From the NCBI RefSeq assembly GCF_947242115.1, contig NC_074728.1:20751042-20815041 (forward strand): a DNA stretch of 64,000 nucleotides. The letters run 5' to 3'. The notes under the pieces are model-generated. The model had not been told where the DNA came from and made no database searches. It saw only the letters and a list, made by a program, of their open reading frames with translations. Positions 33,270 through 45,503 of this stretch are shown one piece after another (the first letter of the stretch is position 1; the number at the start of each line of letters is the position of its first letter). The translations under genes and the position numbers were made by a program. The stretch is from Biomphalaria glabrata (taxonomy: Eukaryota; Mollusca; Gastropoda; Planorbidae).

Positions 33270-33415
33270 ACACTGGTAAAAAAGGAGCATTTGTACAAAT
33301 TTATCCAAGCATATGTGCCTTTATCTTTGTCTCTTTCAGAGTATTTTATTAGGTTTTGTTTTTGTATTTGAAGATTATGGTTTAGTATTTTTATATGTAA
33401 TTGCTACTGTACGTT
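33270..33415 (-). repeat. Remnant of the LINE 3' end family at 5150
   Basis: GGAGCATTTGTACAAATTTA and GTGCCTTTATCTTTGTCTCT followed by TTTTATTAGGTTTTG match the 5.3 and 21.8 kb copies. Confidence 0.7.
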
Positions 33416-33419
33416 TGAG

Positions 33420-34855
33420 TCTTCTATCCTGAAAGGTTTCTAGATTTAGTGATTTTACTAAAGATTTACTGTAATCAAATGTGAATATTTGCTCTATTTT
33501 TTGTCTGTTTTTATAAAAAAAGATATAAAAATATTTCTGATTCAATTACTGTGAAAACCAAGCTGTGCACTAAATGTTAAAAGTAAGGGAGAGTATGCAG
33601 CACACCACAATGTTTATCCTTGTTATTGTTCCTGATTTAGTGCAAGGTCGATATTGGGATCAGTTTATATTTTATACTGGATAGAACTATGGTACACAAA
33701 ACATATTGAGCATTAAATATTGCAGCCTTTGAATGTGCTATTAATTTGTATCTGTATTTGTGCTTGGGGTTTGTAAAGGCACCGAACTTATGTGTATCAC
33801 TTGTCTAGCAAGTTTCTTTGTATGACTGACTTGAAGATTGTGTGGGGCCTTTCAATGGCAAGCGTTTTTCTTCTGTTGCCAGTTTCTTGTACAGATTTGT
33901 TTAGAGGGCTGGTCACACAAGAAGTTGTAAGGGGAAAAGGTCATCTCTTTTGTTGATATGACCTTAGACAACGTATTACGACATAAACACAGTCGTGTGT
34001 ATTTGTGTTGACTGTGAGAACAGGTTAGCTTTGCAGTGTGAAGGATGCAGGATAAGTGGCTTTGTTGTTAGCGGTCTTAGGTAGGGGAGACAACTTTAAT
34101 GGAATACCAGATTGAAAAGACATGTTATTGTAGGGAGTTAGTTGGAGTTCAATGTCCTGAGGATATGGGGTTGGCAAAACACTAGGAATGAAGCCAAACA
34201 TCCTCGGAATGTAGGGTTGGAAAGACGCAGTGAATGGCGCCAAATGTCTTGAGGATGTAGGGTTGGAAAGATGTCTCACCAGCAGACTTGTACAGTTAGA
34301 CTTCAATTTGTTTCTTCCCTATCTCTGTATTCTCTAACGGTAGCATTGATGTTGACATAGTCACGTGTAAATCGTCATCTTTCTGTTGGTGTTGTAGGCA
34401 TGTTCCAGGAATGCAGTCTCAATTGCTCAGGTTTCCAAAAATGTCTTCCCACATAAAGAAAATCAAATAGGCCTATCATGGGGTTACAATTCTGGAGTTT
34501 TTGGGGGACAAACTGTTGACAATGCTTTGCAATCTGATCCAATATGGGAAAGGGGGGGGGTAACAATTCTGAGTCTTTGCGAAATAAACTGTTGACAATT
34601 ACTCTGCACTGAGTTGTAGTGTTTTTCTCACACCCAGTTTGCATCATATAAACCCAGGAGTGACTCAAGGGTGACGTGACATAAAGTTGTGTCAGACGTT
34701 AAGAAAACAAAAAAAAAGTCTCTATTCACAGCAAACTTATGTGACCAGATCAAAAAAATACACATCGTTTCCTTCTGGTCGCTAGATCAAAAGTCAAGTA
34801 GTACAAACTTTTCTGCCAAAGTGTTCAACACAGGTATGTCCACTTCGTTGTTCAC
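33420..34855. other. Stretch without a recognised feature
   Basis: No exon, RNA gene or mobile element could be supported. Within 34130-34280 a phrase of the type GTAGGGTTGGAAAGAC / GAGGATGTAGGGTTGG recurs about three times at roughly 55-base spacing, a short degenerate tandem repeat. The minus-strand frames of 93 and 97 codons are not recognised. Confidence 0.4.
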
Positions 34856-34859
34856 TCTC

Positions 34860-35035
34860 ACAGGTCAACGACAGTTCTACATATTGCGGATGTTCCTTTA
34901 GAGTTGAAGATAATCTATTTCCTAGTCCAAACCTCCCCCAGGACGAGTGTATGGCAGCGGGCAGGGTATGAACCCGGGACCATAGAGACTACCGAACCAC
35001 ACTCCAGCGCGCATACTGCACGGCCAGGCAAGCCT
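34860..35035 (-). repeat. tRNA-related SINE, family 2
   Basis: The minus strand shows GGTCCCGGGTTCATACCCTG, the GGAGGTTTGGACTAGGAAAT body and the AACATCCGCAATATGTAG end, as in the copy at 7745. Confidence 0.75.
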
Positions 35036-35207
35036 TTCAAAATATGCTTTATAACTCTCTCCTGGACCTTTAGAAAGTAGTGTCCTAACTATACTAGCAG
35101 CTTTACACGTGTAGTTTTAAAATTCATGCAGCAGCTAAAGGCAGGTCATAACTTCTCCCTCATCAACAAACATATTCGTCGCTGCGTTTCCATTCAAGTC
35201 TTTCCAC

Positions 35208-35255
35208 AAGCTATCTTATAAAATACAGACGTTACTTCAAAAAAAGATGATTAGC
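35208..35255 (-). repeat. Terminal scrap of the LINE 3' family
   Basis: ATAAAATACAGACGTTACTT and CAAAAAAAGATGATTA match the outermost end of the 5150 and 21665 copies. Confidence 0.55.
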
Positions 35256-35259
35256 TATA

Positions 35260-36160
35260 CTAGACTTCCAGATGCGACGCAGTTAAAAGCCTCAAAACTT
35301 AGTTGTAAATCTTCTATCTGCGGTTTCTAGTAAACAGACAAGTTTCCCCTTCCTCCTCCAAGTCTCTAAGAAGGTGCGACGCCATGTTTTGAGGCCTAAA
35401 TAGACCACCTTGCTTCCGTTTTCCTTTTATCGCCTTCCTACGTCTTGCCTACGAATAGGCCTAGGCCCCGTGAACCTAGCACAACGTTCGGTCACCACCA
35501 TTTCCCTTTTTTTTTTTTACAATAAATTTTCAATGTCCAGTACAAATAAAAACTAAAATTAACATCATTAAGTCGTTTAAATCTTTTAAGATTTTTTTTT
35601 TTTTGCTCAGACTATCAAGGACACATTACATAACACGAGAAATATCCTTTCTGCCGAGAGTCCAAAACTATTAGCCCACTGTCTGGACAGTTTTGTCGAG
35701 TCTTTGTGTATGTAATATTGTATTATTTTGAATAAACTGGCTTTTAACGAAGAAACTATAATTTTGTGTACATTTTTCACCTTTCTTCTGACCTCGTACG
35801 GGCGTCTCGCGACTTCATTGAATAAATTAATATTTTGTTTACGTTGGGAACAATGTCGTTTTTTTAAATTAATACTCATATATGGATTTAAAAGTAGCCT
35901 AGTGTTGAAGCAAGGGAAATAATAAAGAGATTATCAATTTTACATCTTGACTTTTTTGTTCTCTCCCTTCGCTAGCGAAGATTTAATAATATTCTTTTTT
36001 AAAAGGAGCACTCAAAGTGTCGTGATTTACAGTGTATTAGGGCTACTAATGTAACGTATTATTCGAAATAATGTAATAGCTTACATCCGTATACATGCTT
36101 TTAGTAGGCTTCATCCTTCATAGGGGCATACACAAGATATTCAACAACAAAAAAGAACAA
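35260..36160. other. Stretch without a recognised gene
   Basis: A CpG-bearing part at about 35370-35480 includes GACGCCATGTTTTG, which on the minus strand is YY1-like. The 90-codon minus frame at 35607-35879 has no recognisable motif. I see no exon that I can support. Confidence 0.35.
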
Positions 36161-36166
36161 TTCTGT

Positions 36167-36310
36167 CAGAACGTGGAAAAATAATTACGGAGATAAAGAG
36201 TTAAACCGAAGTACAAAGAGACTTTGCTAAAATATGAAGCAATCTTGACACTATTTGCTGTTCAGAAAGATATTAACTCTTTCTCTCCGTAATTATTTAC
36301 CACATTCTGG
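36167..36310. mobile_element. Palindromic MITE-like element
   Basis: Left arm CAGAACGTGG...ATAATTACGGAGATAAAGAG-TTAA (36167-36204) is mirrored by TTAACTCTTTCTCTCCGTAA...CCACATTCTGG (36273-36310). The arms are about 38 bases with few mismatches. A third, shorter AGGAGAGAAAGAGTTAA lies just downstream at about 36338. Confidence 0.7.
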
Positions 36311-36546
36311 TGGAATCAACGCTGATATCGTCAGTTAGGAGAGAAAGAGTTAAATTACCTTTAAACAATTGAACGTGATGCTCTGAGATCATATAGCCTA
36401 AAATTGTGTGTGTAACCAACTCGAAGATGAAGACACTCGAACAGGATCTACAGGTTAGTGAACAAGCAGCAGACGACTTGGTCAGGTGGCCAGACAAAAG
36501 AATTGAGGACGAAGAGTTGGATTTGCCCATTTAATTCCATATACCC

Positions 36547-39500
36547 GAGAACATGGATAGGAGTTAGGAGTGAAACTGAATCTGATGAGAACATGGATAG
36601 GAGTTAGGAGTGAAACTGAATCTGATGAGAACATGGACAGGAGTTAGGAGTGAAACTGAATCCGATGAGAATATGGATAGGAGTTAGGAGTGAAACTGAA
36701 TCCGATGAGAATATGGATAGGAGTTAGGAGTGAAACTGAATCCGATGAGAATATGGATAGGAGTTAGGAGTGAAACTGAATCCGATGAGAACATGGATAG
36801 GAGTTAGGAGTGAAACTGAATCCGATGAGAACATGGATAGGAGTTAGGAGTGAAACTGAATCCGATGAGAATATGGATAGGAGTTAGGAGTGAAACTGAA
36901 TCCGATGAGAACATGGATAGGAGTTAGGAGTGAAACTGAATCCGATGAGAACATGGATAGGAGTTAGGAGTGAAACTGAATCTGATGAGAACATGGATAG
37001 GAGTTAGGAGTGAAACTGAATCCGATGAGAACATGGATAGGAGTTAGGAGTGAAACTGAATCTGATGAGAACATGGACAGGAGTTAGGAGTGAAACTGAA
37101 TCCGATGAGAACATGGATAGGAGTTAGGAGTGAAACTGAATCTGATGAGAACATGGACAGGAGTTAGGAGTGAAACTGAATCCGATGAGAACATGGATAG
37201 GAGTTAGGAGTGAAACTGAATCTGATGAGAACATGGACAGGAGTTAGGAGTGAAACTGAATCAGATGAGAACATGGATAGGAGTTAGGAGTGAAACTGAA
37301 TCTGATGAGAACATGGATAGGAGTTAGGAGTGAAACTGAATCTGATGAGAACATGGATAGGAGTTAGGAGTGAAACTGAATCTGATGAGAACATGGATAG
37401 GAGTTAGGAGTGAAACTGAATCCGATGAGAATATGGATAGGAGTTAGGAGTGAAACTGAATCCGATGAGAACATGGATAGGAGTTAGGAGTGAAACTGAA
37501 TCCGATGAGAACATGGATAGGAGTTAGGAGTGAAACTGAATCCGATGAGAATATGGATAGGAGTTAGGAGTGAAACTGAATCTGATGAGAACATGGATAG
37601 GAGTTAGGAGTGAAACTGAATCTGATGAGAACATGGATAGGAGTTAGGAGTGAAACTGAATCTGATGAGAACATGGATAGGAGTTAGGAGTGAAACTGAA
37701 TCCGATGAGAATATGGATAGGAGTTAGGAGTGAAACTGAATCTGATGAGAACATGGATAGGAGTTAGGAGTGAAACTGAATCCGATGAGAACATGGATAG
37801 GAGTTAGGAGTGAAACTGAATCCGATGAGAACATGGATAGGAGTTAGGAGTGAAACTGAATCCGATGAGAACATGGATAGGAGTTAGGAGTGAAACTGAA
37901 TCCGATGAGAACATGGATAGGAGTTAGGAGTGAAACTGAATCTGATGAGAACATGGATAGGAGTTAGGAGTGAAACTGAATCCGTTGAGAACATGGATAG
38001 GAGTTAGGAGTGAAACTGAATCTGATGAGAACATGGATAGGAGTTAGGAGTGAAACTGAATTCGACGAGAACATGGATAGGAGTTAGGAGTGAAACTGAA
38101 TCCGATGAGAACATGGATAGGAGTTAGGAGTGAAACTGAATCTGATGAGAACATGGATAGGAGTTAGGAGTGAAACTGAATCCGATGAGAACATGGATAG
38201 GAGTTAGGAGTGAAACTGAATCCGATGAGAACATGGATAGGAGTTAGGAGTGAAACTGAATCTGATGAGAACATGGATAGGAGTTAGGAGTGAAACTGAA
38301 TCTGATGAGAACATGGATAGGAGTTAGGAGTGAAACTGAATCCGATGAGAACATGGATAGGAGTGAAACTGAATCCGATGAGAACATGGATAGGAGTTAG
38401 GAGTGAAACTGAATCCGATGAGAACATGGATAGGAGTGAAACTGAATCTGATGAGAACATGGATAGGAGTTAGGAGTGAAACTGAATCTGATGAGAACAT
38501 GGATAAGAGTTAGGAGTGAAACTGAATCCGATGAGAACATGGATAGGAGTTAGGAGTGAAACTGAATCTGATGAGAACATGGATAGGAGTTAGGAGTGAA
38601 ACTGAATCTGATGAGAACATGGATAGGAGTTAGGAGTGAAACTGAATCCGATGAGAACATGGATAGGAGTGAAACTGAATCTGATGAGAACATGGACAGG
38701 AGTTAGGAGTGAAACTGAATCCGATGAGAACATGGACAGGAGTTAGGAGTGAAACTGAATCTGATGAGAACATGGATAGGAGTTAGGAGTGAAACTGAAT
38801 CTGATGAGAACATGGATAGGAGTTAGGAGTGAAACTGAATCCGATGAGAACATGGATAGGAGTTAGGAGTGAAACTGAATCTGATGAGAAAATGGACAGG
38901 AGTTAGGAGTGAAACTGAATCCGATGAGAACATGGATAGGAGTTAGGAGTGAAACTGAATCCGATGAGAACATGGACAGGAGTTAGGAGTGAAACTGAAT
39001 CTGATGAGAACATGGATAGGAGTTAGGAGTGAAACTGAATCTGATGAGAACATGGATAGGAGTTAGGAGTGAAACTGAATCTGATGAGAACATGGATAGG
39101 AGTTAGGAGTGAAACTGAATCCGATGAGAACATGGATAGGAGTTAGGAGTGAAACTGAATCTGATGAGAAAATGGACAGGAGTTAGGAGTGAAACTGAAT
39201 CCGATGAGAACATGGATAGGAGTTAGGAGTGAAACTGAATCCGATGAGAACATGGATAGGAGTTAGGAGTGAAACTGAATCCGATGAGAACATGGATAGG
39301 AGTTAGGAGTGAAACTGAATCCGATGAGAATATGGATAGGAGTTAGGAGTGAAACTGAATCTGATGAGAACATGGACAGGAGTTAGGAGTGAAACTGAAT
39401 CCGATGAGAACATGGATAGGAGTTAGGAGTGAAACTGAATCCGATGAGAACATGGATAGGAGTTAGGAGTGAAACTGAATCCGATGAGAATATGGATAGG

Positions 39501-41045
39501 AGTTAGGAGTGAAACTGAATCTGATGAGAACATGGACAGGAGTTAGGAGTGAAACTGAATCCGATGAGAATATGGATAGGAGTTAGGAGTGAAACTGAAT
39601 CTGATGAGAACATGGATAGGAGTTAGGAATGAAACTGAATCCAATGAGAACATGGATAGGAGTTAGGAGTGAAACTGAATCTGATGAGAACATGGATAGG
39701 AGTTAGGAGTGAAACTGAATCTGATGAGAACATGGATAGGAGTTAGGAGTGAAACTGAATCTGATGAGAACATGGATAGGAGTTAGGAGTGAAACTGAAT
39801 CCAATGAGAACATGGATAGGAGTTAGGAGTGAAACTGAATCTGATGAGAACATGGATAGGAGTTAGGAGTGAAACTGAATCTGATGAGAACATGGATAGG
39901 AGTTAGGAGTGAAACTGAATCTGATGAGAACATGGATAGGAGTTAGGAGTGAAACTGAATCTGATGAGAACATGGATAGGAGTTAGGAGTGAAACTGAAT
40001 CTGATGAGAACATGGATAGGAGTTAGGAGTGAAACTGAATCCGATGAGAATATGGATAGGAGTGAAACTGAATCTGATGAGAACATGGATAGGAGTTAGG
40101 AGTGAAACTGAATCCGATGAGAACATGGACAGGAGTTAGGAGTGAAACTGAATCCGATGAGAATATGGATAGGAGTTAGGAGTGAAACTGAATCCGATGA
40201 GAACATGGATAGGAGTTAGGAATGAAACTGAATCCGATGAGAACATGGACAGGAGTTAGGAGTGAAACTGAATCCGATGAGAACATGGATAGGAGTTAGG
40301 AGTGAAACTGAATCTGATGAGAACATGGACAGGAGTTAGGAGTGAAACTGAATCCGATGAGAACATGGATAGGAGTTAGGAGTGAAACTGAATCCGATGA
40401 GAACATAGATAGGAGTTAGGAGTGAAACTGAATCTGATGAGAACATGGATAGGAGTTAGGAGTGAAACTGAATCCAATGAGAACATGGATAGGAGTTAGG
40501 AATGAAACTGAATCCGATGAGAACATGGATAGGAGTTAGGAGTGAAACTGAATCCGATGAGAACATGGATAGGAGTTAGGAGTGAAACTGAATCTGATGA
40601 GAACATGGACAGGAGTTAGGAGTGAAACTGAATCTGATGAGAACATGGATAGGAGTTAGGAGTGAAACTGAATCTGATGAGAACATGGATAGGAGTTAGG
40701 AGTGAAACTGAATCTGATGAGAACATGGATAGGAGTTAGGAGTGAAACTGAATCTGATGAGAACATGGATAGGAGTTAGGAGTGAAACTGAATCCGATGA
40801 GAACATGGATAGGAGTTAGGAGTGAAACTGAATCCGATGAGAACATGGATAGGAGTTAGGAGTGAAACTGAATCCGATGAGAACATGGATAGGAGTTAGG
40901 AGTGAAACTGAATCTGATGAGAACATGGATAGGAGTTAGGAGTGAAACTGAATCTGATGAGAACATGGATAGGAGTTAGGAGTGAAACTGAATCCGATGA
41001 GAACATGGACAGGAGTTAGGAATGAAACTGAATCTGATGAGAACA
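36547..41045. repeat. Minisatellite, 40-bp unit, about 112 copies
   Basis: The unit is GAGAACATGGATAGGAGTTA then GGAGTGAAACTGAATCCGAT. Variable sites are C/T in AATCYGAT, T/C in GGAYAGG and C/T in GAAYATGG. A few units are 32 bp, lacking TTAGGAGT (for example near 38355, 38430, 38665 and 40057). Stops appear in all frames, so it is noncoding. Confidence 0.98.
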
Positions 41046-41429
41046 CGCAGCAGATGATGCGATAAATTTTAAAGATGTAAAGTTTATTGACAGGGGTGCA
41101 TCTTTTAATTATGCTGTCTTGTACGAACGAACGAGGTCACTGAATATTAAATATATATTAAATATTAAAAAAAAATAGGCTGAAAAGCACCATGAAAAGA
41201 GACAGAACATTTCATGGTGGAGGCTGTTGATAAGGACATTCTGCAAGTAATCTATTTGAACACACTCGAATGGCTCATTGATGGGAGATTTTAACGAGCC
41301 ATGTATGCGAATATGAAGGCCTATATGATAGAAGTATTTATTTTTTCACGTTATAATAAAAATCTCATTTCAAGTGTTATTAAGTAGTATCAAATAGTTT
41401 TAAAAAACATGAAAGGAATTATTCATATA

Positions 41430-41685
41430 GCAAACCAAGCAGGTAAAGCGCTTGGCTTCAGAACCGAGGTCCTGTGTTAGAATCCTGGTGAAGACTAGGA
41501 TTTTTAACCCAGCTCTAATGGGTACCTGACATAACTGACATTAGTTGGGGAAAAGTAAAGGCGGTTGGTCGTTATGCTGGTCACATGGCACCCTCGTTAA
41601 CCGTGGGCCACAGAAACAGATGACCTTTGCATCATCTGCCCCCATAGATCTCAAGGTCTGAAAGGGGAACTTTACTTTTTTTTAA
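41430..41685 (+). repeat. tRNA-derived SINE, family 1
   Basis: GGTAAAGCGCTTGGCTTCAG, the B-box-like TGTGTTAGAATCCTGG, GGTTGGTCGTTATGCTGG and CATCTGCCCCCATAGATCTC are present in order. The extreme head is lost and there is a short deletion before ACCCAGCTCTAATGGG. Confidence 0.85.
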
Positions 41686-41844
41686 AACCATGCAGGCTAC
41701 CTACTATTAGAAATGCATTATGATACATAAACCCTGTTTTCGTCACAATATCAAACTTTACATAATGAGTTTAATGATATGTATAATTCGATACCCTTCA
41801 AATGGCACGTAATATGGTGGCCGGATTGCATAGAAATGCCTGCG

Positions 41845-41975
41845 GCCCTGTCAAGTTGATACTTTAAAAAATTATTTATTGTACCTAACAAAACATGAAT
41901 CAATAAACGAAAATACCCAATTAATTGTTGGGAATTAATTATTTTGTTTGGTAGAGAATAAAGGAAATAACTTGT
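41845..41975. repeat. Dispersed AT-rich repeat, same family as 2005-2410
   Basis: GTACCTAACAAAACATGAAT and AATTAATTATTTTGTTTGGT match the 2.3 kb and 62.8 kb copies. Confidence 0.55.
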
Positions 41976-41979
41976 ACAT

Positions 41980-43780
41980 TATTTGTAGATATAGTTTTAA
42001 GGATGGAGTTCTCCCCCCCCCCTTTTCTTTTAAAAAAAAAAGGATTTAAAAAATAATGTGCGTGTTATTGGTCCTACCACAAATGTCCTGGAACGTAACG
42101 ATTTACAACAGTCACATGACACCAGTTATGAAGAATCACGTTAGCGGAGACGTTCTGAAATGTCCTCAAAACGTTTTCATAGTAGCAAATGATGCAGACT
42201 CATCTCTCGAAAATAGTAGGCCTATAATATACATTTCAAAAAGTGCTACTTAAACCCCATCAATTGTTAATAGTTCATTTGGTTGTCCTATTTTCCGGCT
42301 GTAGATACATGTCCTCACATGCCAAACGAAGATACAGGGATTCTTCCGAAGGCAGCCGTCTCCAGTTTCCATGGAAGCCTGGGAGCCAAGAAAAAAAAAT
42401 CCTAAAACACAATCCGAATTATTTTTGTTGGTGCGTTTACCAGCTGACTGATCAGTACGAATTCCACTTGTTCTAATGTTTTAAGTCCAACACTATATAC
42501 TTAAAGCTGGGCTAATCAAAAGAATCATATACTTTATTTACAAAAGAATAAGATATGCAAGAAATTCCATTTCTGGCTTGAAATTTGGTTTTTGTATTAG
42601 GTGACAGATGCAGAATAGGTGAAATGGATTGTTCATCTATAGCAATTGCTTCCCTTTTCTTGAAGAATCAAAATCTCCTTTAGTTTAAGAAGAATAAGCC
42701 CGGCTAAGGACATATAACCTATAGGCTATTTGTTATTATATTTAAGGTAAAAGAGGCCATATGTTTTCTTCTAATCCAAACAAATTTTTTTCGCACTTCG
42801 ATTCGAAACACCAAAGTTTATTCCAATCAGTCTCTATATTTTGGCATCAATAAACTCATATTTTAATTCTATATTAATATTAACTAAATTCTAAGATTCC
42901 CAAATTTGAAATTCTGTTTTCTTACATAAAAATTTAAGACAGCTAAATGAAATGAAATAGGGTCAGAATTATTGGAAAATGGACACGCACATTATACAGC
43001 GCGCTAGTTTTATATTAAATATCAAAATAAAGATGTAATGACCACAAAAACAGCAAGTTGTTCGGATTCATGTATGATGTAATGTCCAAAATAAATAAAT
43101 CAATTACACTAATATACAATTTAAGCCTAGACGTGGGGGAAAAAGGGGGGGGGGAGAAATCTTCATTCAAAACTAACTGGAAAGGGACATGTTTTGTCTA
43201 CAGTATTTATTCGCGGTAATCTATAAGTATTACTGTTGATTATCGTGAACGAATAATAACTCTGAATATAACTTATAAGAATCAGCTGTTTAATCTAACG
43301 CCATCTTGGTTGACAACAACAGTTACAAGGGATGTTACTCCCAAACACCGAGTGGTAATCTATAAGTAATACCAAAAGATTACAAAACATTTAATAAAAT
43401 ATTCATTTTAAACTATGCTATTTACAATTAATAGCTTTCAGGCTACATAGCCTACACGTAGGCTATAAATAAAATACATCACGTAATCCTATTCAAGCAT
43501 ATATCCAGTTTTTAATGCGATATCAAACTATATATATATTGAAGAGAATGCTATTTGTGGACCGGATAATGTTCGGTAATTCCCGGTTTTTCTTCCCAGT
43601 AGACCCTGCTATGGCTATCGGCTATAGTATTGGACGATTTTTATCGTTTAGAAAAAAAATCTTATGAGCCTACTATCATTTACAATAAAAACAAAAAAAA
43701 ATTCTAGCAATTTGATCTAAACCTGCACAAAAATAAATGATTTGTTTTACACATAAATAGATCTAACTAATTTTGTGTCA
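41980..43780. other. Stretch without a recognised feature
   Basis: No exon or element could be supported. On the minus strand ACCAAGATGGCGTTAG at 43296-43311 is a strong YY1-like string. A TTTATT at about 42532 could be a minus-strand AATAAA, but no coding exon could be tied to it. Confidence 0.35.
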
Positions 43781-43784
43781 TTGG

Positions 43785-43965
43785 GAAAAAAAACTCCTTC
43801 GCGCCCCTCCCCTTTGTCTTTGTCAAGTCAACGCCCCCTACTACCACTACAGTGGCGCGGGTTCCAAAACAATAACATATTCCGTGTTCCCTCTTTACAA
43901 ATAAGCGTTGTGGTGTGTTCATCCGGAAGGTGTGTGTCAGACTAACCAATTACATCTTATTTTAC
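43785..43965 (+). promoter_or_regulatory. Promoter-like CpG-bearing stretch
   Basis: In otherwise AT-rich DNA this stretch holds CGCGCCCCTCCCC (Sp/KLF-like) and ATCCGGAAGG (ETS-like). It lies about 1 kb upstream of the first splice-site-bearing module at 44959. There is a good donor GCC|GTAAGT at 44318. A transcription start here is a hypothesis only. Confidence 0.3.
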
Positions 43966-44489
43966 TGTCAAGCTACGTAGAAGTACATGTGTTGGGACTG
44001 TTGGTGACTAGCTATTACTGGTGGTTAGAATATGTGAGCAGTGCTCATTACTTCAAATCACTACCTTAGAAAAAAACATGAATTTAAGGGTCTAGAATAA
44101 TCTAGATCATCTAAATACTAGATCTAGATCTAATACTATAGATCTAGATCTATATCCAGAATAGTCCAGATATCTTAAACTACTCATCTTTTGTGTGTCA
44201 TCTGAGGCTCGTCTGAGCTCGATTAATTGACTTAATCTTAGTCTTAGTAAATTTTGTTTAATTGAGAACGTAAATCTAGTTTCGTCTAGAGTCTAAATCA
44301 AGAATCTAGTCTATGCCGTAAGTAGTAGAAGGTAGAGATCTAGTCTAGATGTAATTACCTCAGCCATCTTCTTATTTAAAGTAATGTCTGAATTATAATG
44401 ATTGATTAAGGTACAAATCATATATTAATGTATGAAAGAATTACATTCATGGGATGTAAAAGTTATAGTCACGACCTGATTAAATGAAA

Positions 44490-44592
44490 TCTATTATCAT
44501 AGACCCCCAATTATATTTTTCACTTTCGTAGACCCCTTGGAAGTCTTCGTAGACCCCAGGGGTCTATATAGTCCACTTTGGGAATCACTGCA
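44490..44592 (-). mobile_element. hAT-like transposon end or MITE fragment
   Basis: Read on the minus strand it begins CAGTGATTCCCAAAGTGGAC and continues with repeated GGGGTCTACGAA phrases. A CAGTGRTTCCCAA start is characteristic of many hAT termini. The other terminus was not found. Confidence 0.55.
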
Positions 44593-44958
44593 TTAAACCT
44601 TAATCAGCCAGGAAAACCAACCAGTTAGCAGAGTTTAAGTCATGCATGACTCTAGATTGACACACGAAATGCATAGGATGTACACTCTAGTCTACTCTAG
44701 TTCTAGAATCAATAAAATTATCTTATTTTTTGAAGTAGACCCTTACCAGATCTCTTGATTTACATTTGAAGCTTTTAAAGTCAAAACTTATGATCATATT
44801 ATCTTAATACACATTGCATTTATCATTTTATAGAGCCTGAATAATTCAGGAAAATCTAGAAATAGCAGTAAAACATCCAATGTCTCAAGATAGCCTTAAA
44901 CTCAACATCTTTGGTATGGCATCACAACACTCCATTTATTACATTCTTTATTTTTCAG

Positions 44959-45088
44959 ATGGTGATGCATTCTATTGCTCTAGAAATAGAACATCCTACA
45001 GATGAACAAAACCAGCACCTTTGGGCTGGGCTTGAAAACTACATAAAAAAAAGTGCAGCAAGTGTATCTCTAAAAATATTTGTATGAG
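44959..45088 (+). other. Exon-like module M1 with a 42-codon open frame
   Basis: The module follows TTTATTTTTCAG and ends at GAG|GTAAG. ATG is its first codon; the frame MVMHSIALEIEHPTDEQNQH continues to SLKIFV and stops at 45085-45087, just before the donor. Parts align with the exon-like modules of the downstream array (CAGATGAACAAAACCAGCAC against CAGACGAATAAAACCATCAT; GTGCAGCAAG). It may be a remnant exon of the ancestral gene or an exon of a noncoding RNA. Confidence 0.4.
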
Positions 45089-45503
45089 GTAAGTTTTTCT
45101 TCTAAATGCTTTAGTTATTTTTAAATTAACTTCATTGCTTCCTTTGATGTATGTATAATACAGTACAGGCAAACTATAACACTACAGATAATCCTCAGAG
45201 AAACATGCATTTTTTTTTTAAATTTTGTAACTAATATTTTAAGCATGTTAATTGAGAATTTCAGTTTCAATGTTTAAATAACATTTTAATAATTTTCTTA
45301 GTTCTCTCAATGTTTAGTAATTATTTTTTACTTTTGTATAAATTTGATATTTTATTCTTATTTTGTATTTAGAGAGAGAGAGAGATTAGTTCAAGTGTGT
45401 CCAAACTAGTTTATTATATATTTCAGTATCCATACAGAGATTTAAACTCAATTTGTTTGGTTAAGTAGTCCAGTGCTCTATTCACTTATCACATCTTTTT
45501 CAG

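Noticed and set aside
34025-34668. Two minus-strand frames of 93 and 97 codons
   Set aside because: One covers a short degenerate repeat; neither has a recognisable motif or splice context.
36547-41045. CRISPR-like regular array
   Set aside because: Units follow each other without unique spacers, and the genome is eukaryotic. It is a minisatellite.
42056-42476. Two + strand frames of 65 and 77 codons
   Set aside because: No motif, no splice context and no similarity to neighbours.
42500-42720. Possible minus-strand terminal exon with AATAAA near 42532
   Set aside because: Only a frame of about 14 codons could be read, with no partner exon. Too weak to list as a gene.
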